From NCBI GenBank assembly GCA_942492555.1, contig CALOEX010000014.1, positions 153,784-217,783 of the forward strand: a DNA stretch of 64,000 bases, read 5' to 3'. The notes under the pieces were generated by a model. It made no database searches. It was not told the origin of the DNA and saw nothing but the letters and a program-made list of their open reading frames with translations. Each line of letters begins with the position of its first letter. Within the stretch, counting starts at the first letter, position 1. Shown in pieces: positions 39,649 to 46,746 of this stretch. A program made the translations under genes and the position numbers. This DNA comes from JBCCVH01 sp942492555. GTDB taxonomy: Bacteria; Bacteroidota; Bacteroidia; Cytophagales; Amoebophilaceae.

Positions 39649-40075
39649 TGGAGTCGGAGGGATTCGAACCCTCGTCCGTATTAGGTTGCTAACAAGCTTT
39701 CTACATGCTTAGTTATGCTTGTTTTTTGTGACAACAATGGCGCATAGCCAACCATTTTGTTGCCCTTGAGGTGCTTTATTTAATATCGGTAACACACCAG
39801 GTACCGATACGAGTGCTTCTTTATCTATGTCTACCTCTTGCTAGCTAACAGACACTTTTTAACTAGGGAGGCAAGCTACTACTTACTAGGCAGTAGCTAC
39901 TGAATACGGTGCATTCAATTTGTTTTTATCCAACAATGAAATGTTATTGTTTTCGCGACTTTTTACTTTTTTGCCATTTAGACAAGTATGTTAGGTTGTT
40001 TTTTGTGGCAATACCCAACGAACGCCACACATGCTTTTCTTGTTTTTCGCCTACCGTCAATGCCAAGTCGACCCC
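39649..40075 (-). ncRNA. ssrA: transfer-messenger RNA (tmRNA)
   Basis: Rescues stalled ribosomes. The tRNA-like ends pair: GGGGTCG at the 5' end with CGACTCC at the 3' end, and the T arm GGGTTCGAATCCC is intact. No CCA is encoded. About 427 bases. The tag-reading region starts near AAGTCGCGAAAAC. One frame gives ENNNISLLDKNKL then NAPYSVATA and a TAG in the loop of a hairpin (GCTACT/AGTAG), as in other tmRNAs. The alternative frame beginning GCG gives AKTITFHCWIKTN. The first is favoured, but the tag is then unusually long and does not end in ALAA. Confidence 0.9.
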
Positions 40076-40258
40076 ATTTTTTCTTTTGTTTGATGGTTTT
40101 CTTTGCTTGTTTTTTATTGGTAAGAACCAAGCTAATATACACTATTTTTTTGATTATTTAATTACTTTAAAACATTCATTTTTCGTGCTTTTTTTACCTG
40201 TTTTTATTTTGTTTTGGCTATGTTAATTTTGGGTGCGTATATTTGTGTTGTTTGTTTA

Positions 40259-40332
40259 GGGTCCATAGTTCAGTTGGTTAGAGCACTTGCCTTATACGCA
40301 GGGAGTCGTAGGTTCGAGTCCTACTGGACCCA
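40259..40332 (+). tRNA. tRNA-Ile (UAU anticodon)
   Basis: Perfect cloverleaf of 74 bases: 7-bp acceptor stem GGGTCCA/TGGACCC, D arm GTTC/GAGC, anticodon stem CTTGC/GCAGG, and loop CTTATAC, giving anticodon TAT, which reads AUA. Bacteria usually read AUA with a lysidine-modified CAU tRNA, so a UAU gene is unusual. The body resembles tRNA-Val(UAC), one base away in the loop. CCA is not encoded. Confidence 0.85.
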
Positions 40333-40361
40333 CAATTTTACGTCAGATTATATAAATGCTT

Positions 40362-40757
40362 TTAAGAGTTCTTTTTTGTTCGTATTTTAACAACAAAGCT
40401 GATTGCTCCTACAATACATATCAAAATAGATATGACAAGTAGCAATTTAAAATAATTGAATTTTTTTTGTTTTATAGTTGTTTGATATAATTGCAAATAA
40501 GATTTTTTGCTTTTTTCACTATAGTTTGAAGTACTTGGGCTGTAAGCATTGTTATTATGATTTTTGTTTGACCGGTAAGGATTGTTTTTGTTCAAGTCAT
40601 CAAGGATATCTAAAAGAGCTTCAGTTTCTTTTATTACAGTTGTTGGCGTCATATTATTATCTGTAGAGGGAGTATTAGGAACGAGTGTAGTAGCAAAGAC
40701 AGTATTGCTTAGCATCAGTGTACTGAACAGAAGTGTAAGTTTTATATAAAGACCCAT
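40362..40757 (-). CDS. small secreted protein with C-terminal membrane helix
   Basis: About 131 aa from the ATG at 40757 (a longer frame begins at 40817, but the later start gives a clean signal peptide MGLYIKLTLLFSTLMLSNTV). A Thr/Asn/Ser-rich middle follows, then a C-terminal membrane helix (FKLLLVISILICIVGAISFV) and a short basic tail. No family recognised. The shape, signal peptide plus terminal anchor, is shared with other unknown proteins in this window (57844-58302 and the pair at 49696-51373). Confidence 0.5.
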   Translation of the reverse strand: MGLYIKLTLLFSTLMLSNTVFATTLVPNTPSTDNNMTPTTVIKETEALLDILDDLNKNNPYRSNKNHNNNAYSPSTSNYSEKSKKSYLQLYQTTIKQKKFNYFKLLLVISILICIVGAISFVVKIRTKKNS

Positions 40758-40909
40758 AGTGTGCTGTTGGTATTGTAGCTCTTTCTTAAAGTTAATTTTT
40801 ATTTTGTATATGGGCAAATCTCCTATGTGTGTAGGTTGGAAAATATTTAAAAATTAGTACGGGTATTGTAAAATTTTTGACTATTGTGTGAACATGTAGG
40901 ATAGTTGCA

Positions 40910-41632
40910 CTAGTTCGATTCAATATCTAAGTTGTGGTAGACATATTGTACATCGTCCAAATCTTCTAACTCGTCAATAAGTTTATAAATTTGTTCTGTT
41001 TGGATAGCATCGAGCTTGGTAGTGATAGTAGGGATATATTTGAGACCTGCTTCTTTCAATGGAATATTTTTGTTTTCTAAGATGTTCTGTATTTGCTGGA
41101 AACCGCCTGGAGGACATGTTATATAAAGATATTCTTCCTCTTCAATGTTGTCAATACCCGCTTCTATGAGTTCTAATGTAATGTTTTCCCAATGAGGGAT
41201 TGGTGGTTTTTCAATGATAAAAAGTCCTTTATAGTCAAAAAGGTGGCTGATAGCACCTCTTTTATCAAGATTGCCTCCATTTTTATTAAAAGTAGTTCTA
41301 AGATACGCAACAGTACGGTTGATGTTGTCAGTCATGGTTTCTACTAGAAAACCAATGCCATGAGGCCCATAGCCTTCGTAAGAAGCTTTTGTGTAGGTGG
41401 TGCTTTCTTTGTTGTTTGCCTTTTTAAGGAGTCTTTCGATGTTTTCTTTTGGTAGGCTGATACATTTTGCGTTTTGTATAGCGATGCGCAAGCGTGAATT
41501 TGTTTGGGGGTTTGGATTTCCTTGGATAGCAACGAGTATTTCTCGGGTAGCTTTGGTAAAAAGTTTAGCTTTTTTTGTGTCTTTTATTTCTTTTTTTCGC
41601 TTGATATTTGCCCATTTGCTGTGTCCTGCCAT
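40910..41632 (-). CDS. yebC: YebC/PmpR/TACO1-family protein
   Basis: 240 aa. It opens with MAGHSKWANIKRKKEIKD, the family signature. Middle and C-terminal domains are intact (YEGYGPHGIGFLVETMTDN, RGAISHLFD). Members are DNA-binding regulators or help ribosomes pass proline stretches. It starts 20 bases after the prfA stop, so the two are likely one transcript, which fits a role in translation. Confidence 0.95.
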   Translation of the reverse strand: MAGHSKWANIKRKKEIKDTKKAKLFTKATREILVAIQGNPNPQTNSRLRIAIQNAKCISLPKENIERLLKKANNKESTTYTKASYEGYGPHGIGFLVETMTDNINRTVAYLRTTFNKNGGNLDKRGAISHLFDYKGLFIIEKPPIPHWENITLELIEAGIDNIEEEEYLYITCPPGGFQQIQNILENKNIPLKEAGLKYIPTITTKLDAIQTEQIYKLIDELEDLDDVQYVYHNLDIESN

Positions 41633-41652
41633 GGCTGTTGGGTTTGAATATG

Positions 41653-42729
41653 TTATGGTTTTTGTTTGTTTTCTGTGAGTTGTGCTGTTCTATCTGCTAG
41701 CTGTAAAGCTTGGATGAGGTCATCTAAGTTTCCATTGAGTACATGGGGGAGGTTTTGCTGTGTGTAGTTAATACGGTGGTCATTGATGGTAATACGTGGG
41801 TAGTTATAAGTGCGTATTTTTGCAGATCGGTCACCTGTGCTGATGATTGTTCTTCGATCTTGCCCTATTTTTGTTTGCTGTTCGTTGAGAGCACGCTCAT
41901 AAAGTCTTGCACGTAGTATTTTGAGTGCTTTTTCTAAGTTTTTTATTTGTGATTTTTCGTCTTGACAAGAGACTGAAATGCCCGTGGGAATATGTGTGAT
42001 TCGTACGGCAGAGTAAGTGGTGTTTACAGATTGTCCTCCAGGTCCTGAAGAGCAGAAAGTTTCTTTTTTTATGTCGTTCATATTAAGGTCTATTTCGACA
42101 GTATCTGCTTCTGGTAATACTACTACACTTGCTGCTGAAGTATGGATGCGTCCTTGTGTTTCTGTTTCTGGTATACGTTGTACACGATGTATGCCTGATT
42201 CGTATTTGAGATGGCTATATACGTTATTGCCTGTGATGCTGGCGATAATTTCTTTGTATCCGTTGGGAGGGCTTTCAGTATAGGAGAGAATTTCTAGTTT
42301 CCATTTTTTGTTTTCTGAAAATCGTTGGTACATGCGAAAAAGATCTTTTGCCCAGATGGTAGCTTCTTGCCCGCCACTTCCTTGTCGTATTTCTAATATG
42401 ATGTTCTTGCTATCGTTTGGATCTTTAGGAAGGAGGAGTTCTTTGAGTTTTGTCTCTATTGTTTGGGCTTGTGCTTCTAGTTCTGTACGTTCTTGTTTAG
42501 CCATTTCTAGTAGTTCAAGATCTGTTTCTGTTGTGAGGAACGTTTGGTTTTGTTTCGTTTGCTGCTGGTTTTTTTCTTTTTTATGTATTTGCTCTAGGAT
42601 TGGCGCGAGTTCTTTATATTCTTTGTTGAGTTGAGCGTATTGTTGTTGGTCTTGTAAAATACTGTCTTGGCTGAGTTGTTGCTGAAGTTCTTGATAACGT
42701 TCCTTTATTTTTTGTAGTTTTTTTTCCAT
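41653..42729 (-). CDS. prfA: peptide chain release factor 1
   Basis: Recognises UAA and UAG. 358 aa. The RF1-type PxT region is PETETQGRIHTSA and the catalytic loop is SGPGGQSVNTTYSAV, with GGQ. The missing SPF separates it from RF2. A promoter box TACTTTTG lies 27 bases upstream. It leads a prfA-yebC pair; prmC, the GGQ methyltransferase gene often beside it, is not here. Confidence 0.97.
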   Translation of the reverse strand: MEKKLQKIKERYQELQQQLSQDSILQDQQQYAQLNKEYKELAPILEQIHKKEKNQQQTKQNQTFLTTETDLELLEMAKQERTELEAQAQTIETKLKELLLPKDPNDSKNIILEIRQGSGGQEATIWAKDLFRMYQRFSENKKWKLEILSYTESPPNGYKEIIASITGNNVYSHLKYESGIHRVQRIPETETQGRIHTSAASVVVLPEADTVEIDLNMNDIKKETFCSSGPGGQSVNTTYSAVRITHIPTGISVSCQDEKSQIKNLEKALKILRARLYERALNEQQTKIGQDRRTIISTGDRSAKIRTYNYPRITINDHRINYTQQNLPHVLNGNLDDLIQALQLADRTAQLTENKQKP

Positions 42730-42755
42730 AGGTGCTTACTTTGGTTCAGCTAGTA

Positions 42756-42763
42756 CAAAAGTA
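42756..42763 (-). promoter_or_regulatory. prfA promoter -7 box
   Basis: TACTTTTG on the minus strand, predicted leader about 23 bases. Confidence 0.45.
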
Positions 42764-42914
42764 AGGTTTTTATATCGAATGATGTACTTTTTAAATTGTC
42801 TGTTGGTATATATAACATAAAGAAAGTATGCATTTTTGTACACGGCTTGACATGATGGTATAGCAAAAAAGGCAACATTGTCTTCATTATTCACTATTCA
42901 TTTTTCATTTCTTT

Positions 42915-42960
42915 ATACACTTTTGTACCGATCTGTTACCCTTTACTCCTCATGATGCAT
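42915..42960. repeat. AAA-cassette flanking repeat, copy A
   Basis: Begins ATACACTTTTGTACCGATC and runs to GATGCAT. Same as copy B at 44827; lies just downstream of AAA copy 1. The first 12 bases contain an inverted TACA/TGTA. Confidence 0.7.
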
Positions 42961-42995
42961 TTTTTATTTTTCGCTATTCATTTTTCATTTTCCAT

Positions 42996-44738
42996 TTACC
43001 CTACAACCTCATGGCGCATTTCCATCTCCGATTTATTGAAAGATACCCCCATGAGAATAAACTTTTTAATGCCTCTTTGTGTCAAATCTCGCTTATAGGC
43101 CAACGTTTTAATCTGTGCTAGTGCAGCATCCGCCACCTCTTGGAGCCTTTCTGTTTTTGCTGCGACTTTAAGCTCCAAGATAATGCCATATTGCGATTTA
43201 TCTTTCGGCTCTATGCAAATATCATAAATCCCTCCTCCACTGATTCTATTGGAAGTGACTATATGGCTACGGCTGAGACAAGCACTCATCCCCAGGACCA
43301 GCCCATGGTAGAACTGCTCGTAATGTTTGCCTCCCTTATCTAAAAAACTAGGCACACACTGGAGGTAATCCTCTAAAAAAGTTTGAAAAGCAGAGACATC
43401 ACCTCTTATCAAACCATCCATACTATTGTAATATTGATCTTTTCTGCCATTCGTTACCGCATTGACAACAATTTTTCTCATGCTTTCCCGCACTTCTTCA
43501 TTCACAAAAGAGAGGGTATAGACCTCTTCCCCAAAATTGCCCATAGCTGTTTTTTCAATGCGCATATAACCTGCAAGCAACATGAGACTCCAAAAAGAAG
43601 TGCGGTCAGACTTTAGGCTTTTACCCAAAATAATATCTGGATTGATGCGTATGGCAATGGTTGCCCGATGCAATAGTTTATCAAGGTCTTGCGCTAGTTC
43701 ATCTGTGTTATGGGCAATGAGATCCCTGATAATGTCCGTGCTACCACTGTTAACCCAATAAGGCACAAGCGCCTTCTCCATAGGAGTACCTTTTTTTTGG
43801 TAAATAGAAGCGTTTTTCGTGAATGACACAATAGAAAAAGGATTGTACAATATGTACTCTTCTATCTGATAACCATTGTACATCTCTTTGAGTTCATGTG
43901 CTTTTTGCGGTAGCCCTGCTCGATCTAAAAAGTCATCTGTCTCTGCGGGTGTAAAACCAAAAGCATCCGCATAAAGAGGAGAAGAGAAACAACTATACAC
44001 TTCTACATTATTTAATTCGGAAAAAAGAGAGGATTTAACGATTTTTAAAATACCGGTAATCAAACCTTTGTATAGGTAGTCATTGCCTTTAAAAGCTTTG
44101 TTAAATAGCGTGGCAATAAGGCTACGCATCTCTTCATAATAACCATGCACATGGGCATCATGCAAAGGCGTGTCATATTCGTCAAGGAGAAGAATAACTT
44201 TTTTACCATGTGCTTGATATAAAAGTTCACTTAGATATAATAAAGCATCTTTATAACTAGCTTGACTAGCGGTCTGGTCCAAATATTTTTTAAAATCTAC
44301 TTTTTGATGTTCTTTAATTTGTTTTGCCTCGAGGAGATAATAATGTGTATTGTAAAGTTTTTTAATAACATTTTGCAGTAATGCATAAGCCTCTTCAAAA
44401 TTTTTACCACGTACCTCCTTCAACGTTAAAAAGATAACCGGAAACTGCCCTTGCAACACCATCACTTCCGGATGTTTGCTAATAGCAAGGCCCTCAAAAA
44501 GCCCTTTTGTAGGAATGCCATCCACTTCTTCGGCAAAAAAGTGTTGCATCATGGAAAGGCTTAGTGTTTTGCCAAATCTACGCGGGCGGGTGATAAGGGC
44601 AATTTTGTCTCCAGCATCAACAAACTCTTTGATCATCAACGTTTTGTCTACAAAGAGATAGTGCTGTTTTTTTGTATTGGTATCTTGTATCAGAGAGGCA
44701 AAATTGTCTATGCCTATAGGAAACATGTGTTGGGTCAT
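42996..44738 (-). CDS. AAA-ATPase-like protein with PD-(D/E)XK nuclease domain, copy 1
   Basis: 580 aa, AAA-ATPase_like (PF09820) plus C-terminal PDDEXK_9 (PF08011), a family multiplied in Amoebophilus-type symbionts. Walker A is ITRPRRFGKTLS (about residue 50), Walker B VILLLDEYDTPLHD (about 181). The nuclease core is GGIYDICIEPK ... GIILELKVAA, with D and E-x-K. Role unknown; defence, toxin or selfish-element functions have been proposed for relatives. Residues 120-180 carry segment type a1 and the middle (about 245-450) type b1. Nearly identical to copy 2 elsewhere. Promoter TATCTTTG is at 44764-44771. Confidence 0.85.
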   Translation of the reverse strand: MTQHMFPIGIDNFASLIQDTNTKKQHYLFVDKTLMIKEFVDAGDKIALITRPRRFGKTLSLSMMQHFFAEEVDGIPTKGLFEGLAISKHPEVMVLQGQFPVIFLTLKEVRGKNFEEAYALLQNVIKKLYNTHYYLLEAKQIKEHQKVDFKKYLDQTASQASYKDALLYLSELLYQAHGKKVILLLDEYDTPLHDAHVHGYYEEMRSLIATLFNKAFKGNDYLYKGLITGILKIVKSSLFSELNNVEVYSCFSSPLYADAFGFTPAETDDFLDRAGLPQKAHELKEMYNGYQIEEYILYNPFSIVSFTKNASIYQKKGTPMEKALVPYWVNSGSTDIIRDLIAHNTDELAQDLDKLLHRATIAIRINPDIILGKSLKSDRTSFWSLMLLAGYMRIEKTAMGNFGEEVYTLSFVNEEVRESMRKIVVNAVTNGRKDQYYNSMDGLIRGDVSAFQTFLEDYLQCVPSFLDKGGKHYEQFYHGLVLGMSACLSRSHIVTSNRISGGGIYDICIEPKDKSQYGIILELKVAAKTERLQEVADAALAQIKTLAYKRDLTQRGIKKFILMGVSFNKSEMEMRHEVVG

Positions 44739-44763
44739 AGGTATGTTGTAAAGGATGATAGGC

Positions 44764-44771
44764 CAAAGATA
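44764..44771 (-). promoter_or_regulatory. promoter box of AAA copy 1
   Basis: TATCTTTG on the minus strand, leader about 22 bases. Just upstream is a 5-bp inverted repeat TTGCT-N4-AGCAA, also in copy 2, that could bind a regulator. Confidence 0.5.
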
Positions 44772-44826
44772 ATAAACTTGCTACGAAGCAACCTAGTGTA
44801 AGTGAAAAAAAAAGCACAACAAATGC

Positions 44827-44872
44827 ATACACTTTTGTACCGATCTGTTACCCTTTACTCCTCATGATGCAT
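44827..44872. repeat. AAA-cassette flanking repeat, copy B
   Basis: Same 46-base sequence as copy A; lies between AAA copies 1 and 2, upstream of one and downstream of the other. Confidence 0.7.
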
Positions 44873-44900
44873 TTTTTATTTTTCGCTATTCATTTTCCAT

Positions 44901-46640
44901 TTACCCTACAACCTCATGGCGCATTTCCATCTCCGATTTATTGAAAGATACCCCCATGAGAATAAACTTCTTAATGCCCCTTTGTGTCAAATCTCGCTTA
45001 TAGGCCAACGTTTTAATCTGTGCTAGTGCAGTATCCGCCACCTCTTGGAGCCTTTCTGTTTTTGCTGCGACTTTAAGCTCCAAGATAATGCCATATTGCG
45101 ATTTTTCTTTCGGCTCTATGCAAATATCATAAATACCTCCTCCGCTGATTCTATTGGAAGTGACTATATGGCTACGGCTTAAACAAGCACTCATCCCCAG
45201 TACCAGCCCATGGTAGAACTGCTCGTAATGTTTGCCTCCCTTATCTAAAAAACTAGGCACACACTGGAGGTAATCTTCTAAAAAAGTTTGAAAAGCAGAG
45301 ACATCACCTCTTATCAAAGCATCCATACTATTGTAATATTGATCTTTTCTGCCATTCGTTACCGCATTTACAACAATTTTCCTCATGCTTTCCCGCACTT
45401 CTTCATTCACAAAAGAGAGGGTATAGACCTCTTCCCCAAAATTGCCCATAGCTGTCTTTTCAATGCGCATATAACCTGCAAGCAACATAAGACTCCAAAA
45501 AGAAGTGCGGTCGGCCTTTAGGCTTTTACCCAAAATAATATCTGGATTGATGCGTATGGCAATGGTTTCCCGATGCAATAGTTTATCAAGATCTTGCGCT
45601 AATTCCTCGGTGTTATGGGCAATGAGATCCTTGATAATGTCCGTGCTACCACTGTTAACCCAATAAGGCACAAGGGCTTTCTCCATAGGAGCACCTTTTT
45701 TTTGGTAAATAGAAGCGTTTTTCGTGAATGACACAATAGAAAAAGGATTGTACAATATGTACTCTTCTATCTGATAACCATTGTACATCTCTTTGAGTTC
45801 ATGTGCTTTTTGCGGTAGCCCTGCTCGATCTAAAAAGTCATCTGTCTCTGCGGGTGTAAAACCAAAAGCATCCGCATAAAGGGGTGAGGAGAAACAACTA
45901 TACACTTCTACATTATTTAATTCGGAAAAAAGAGAGGATTTAACAATTTTTAAAATACCGGTAATCAAACCTTTGTATAGGTAGTCATTTCCTTTAAAAG
46001 CTTTGTTAAATAGCGTGGCAATAAGGCTACGCATCTCTTCATAATAACCATGCACATGGGCATCATGCAAAGGCGTGTCATATTCGTCAAGGAGGAGCAT
46101 GACCTTTTGATTTGTGTGTTGAAAAAGAACACGAGAAAGAAATTGTAAGGATCCTTCATATTCTGCTTGTGTCGCTTTCTTACTTCTTATGCGATCTATC
46201 AACGCTTTGTCATACTGGTCAATGTGAGTATCTATGAGATATTTAAATTGATTAAAGAGCAAAACGATTACTTCTTTTATGCGTGCATAAGCCTCTTCAA
46301 AATTTTTACCACGTACTTCCTTCAACGTCAAAAAAATAACCGGAAACTGCCCTTGCAACACCATCACTTCCGGATGTTTGCTAATAGCAAGTCCCTCAAA
46401 AAGCCCTTTTGTAGGAATGCCATCCACTTCTTCGGCAAAAAAGTGTTGCATCATGGAAAGGCTCAATGTTTTGCCAAATCTACGCGGGCGGGTGATAAGG
46501 GCAATTTTGTCTCCAGCATCAACAAACTCTTTGATCATCAACGTTTTGTCTACAAAGAGATAGTGCTGTTTTTTTGTATTGGTATCTTGTATCAGAGAGG
46601 CAAAATTGTCTATGCCTATAGGAAACATGTGTTGGGTCAT
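44901..46640 (-). CDS. AAA-ATPase-like protein with PD-(D/E)XK nuclease domain, copy 2
   Basis: 579 aa. Matches copy 1 almost base for base except residues 120-180, where it carries the unrelated-looking segment a2 (ARIKEVIVLLFNQFKYL ... FLSRVLFQHTNQK). The rest of the middle is type b1. Walker A, Walker B and nuclease residues are intact. A direct repeat of copy 1 offset by about 1.9 kb including the flank. Such sharp allele borders indicate gene conversion or recombination rather than drift. Confidence 0.85.
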   Translation of the reverse strand: MTQHMFPIGIDNFASLIQDTNTKKQHYLFVDKTLMIKEFVDAGDKIALITRPRRFGKTLSLSMMQHFFAEEVDGIPTKGLFEGLAISKHPEVMVLQGQFPVIFLTLKEVRGKNFEEAYARIKEVIVLLFNQFKYLIDTHIDQYDKALIDRIRSKKATQAEYEGSLQFLSRVLFQHTNQKVMLLLDEYDTPLHDAHVHGYYEEMRSLIATLFNKAFKGNDYLYKGLITGILKIVKSSLFSELNNVEVYSCFSSPLYADAFGFTPAETDDFLDRAGLPQKAHELKEMYNGYQIEEYILYNPFSIVSFTKNASIYQKKGAPMEKALVPYWVNSGSTDIIKDLIAHNTEELAQDLDKLLHRETIAIRINPDIILGKSLKADRTSFWSLMLLAGYMRIEKTAMGNFGEEVYTLSFVNEEVRESMRKIVVNAVTNGRKDQYYNSMDALIRGDVSAFQTFLEDYLQCVPSFLDKGGKHYEQFYHGLVLGMSACLSRSHIVTSNRISGGGIYDICIEPKEKSQYGIILELKVAAKTERLQEVADTALAQIKTLAYKRDLTQRGIKKFILMGVSFNKSEMEMRHEVVG

Positions 46641-46665
46641 AGGTATGTTGTAAAGGATGATAGGC

Positions 46666-46673
46666 CAAAGATA
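46666..46673 (-). promoter_or_regulatory. promoter box of AAA copy 2
   Basis: TATCTTTG on the minus strand, leader about 22 bases, with the same TTGCT-N4-AGCAA inverted repeat just upstream. Confidence 0.5.
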
Positions 46674-46726
46674 ATAAACTTGCTACGAAGCAACCTAGTG
46701 TAAGTTAAAAAAAACAGAATACATGC

Positions 46727-46745
46727 ATACACTTTTGTACCGATT
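46727..46745. repeat. AAA-cassette flanking repeat, copy C (cut short)
   Basis: ATACACTTTTGTACCGAT, then the match ends where the TPR gene's stop region begins. Marks the upstream edge of AAA copy 2. Confidence 0.6.
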
Positions 46746-46746
46746 T

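Noticed and set aside
40259..40332. Reading the tRNA as tRNA-Val
   Set aside because: The loop is CTTATAC, so positions 34-36 are TAT; Val would need TAC. The body is Val-like, which is noted in the findings.
42996..46640. AAA/PDDEXK genes as an insertion sequence
   Set aside because: They have shared flanks but no terminal inverted repeats or target duplications, and the family is not a known transposase.
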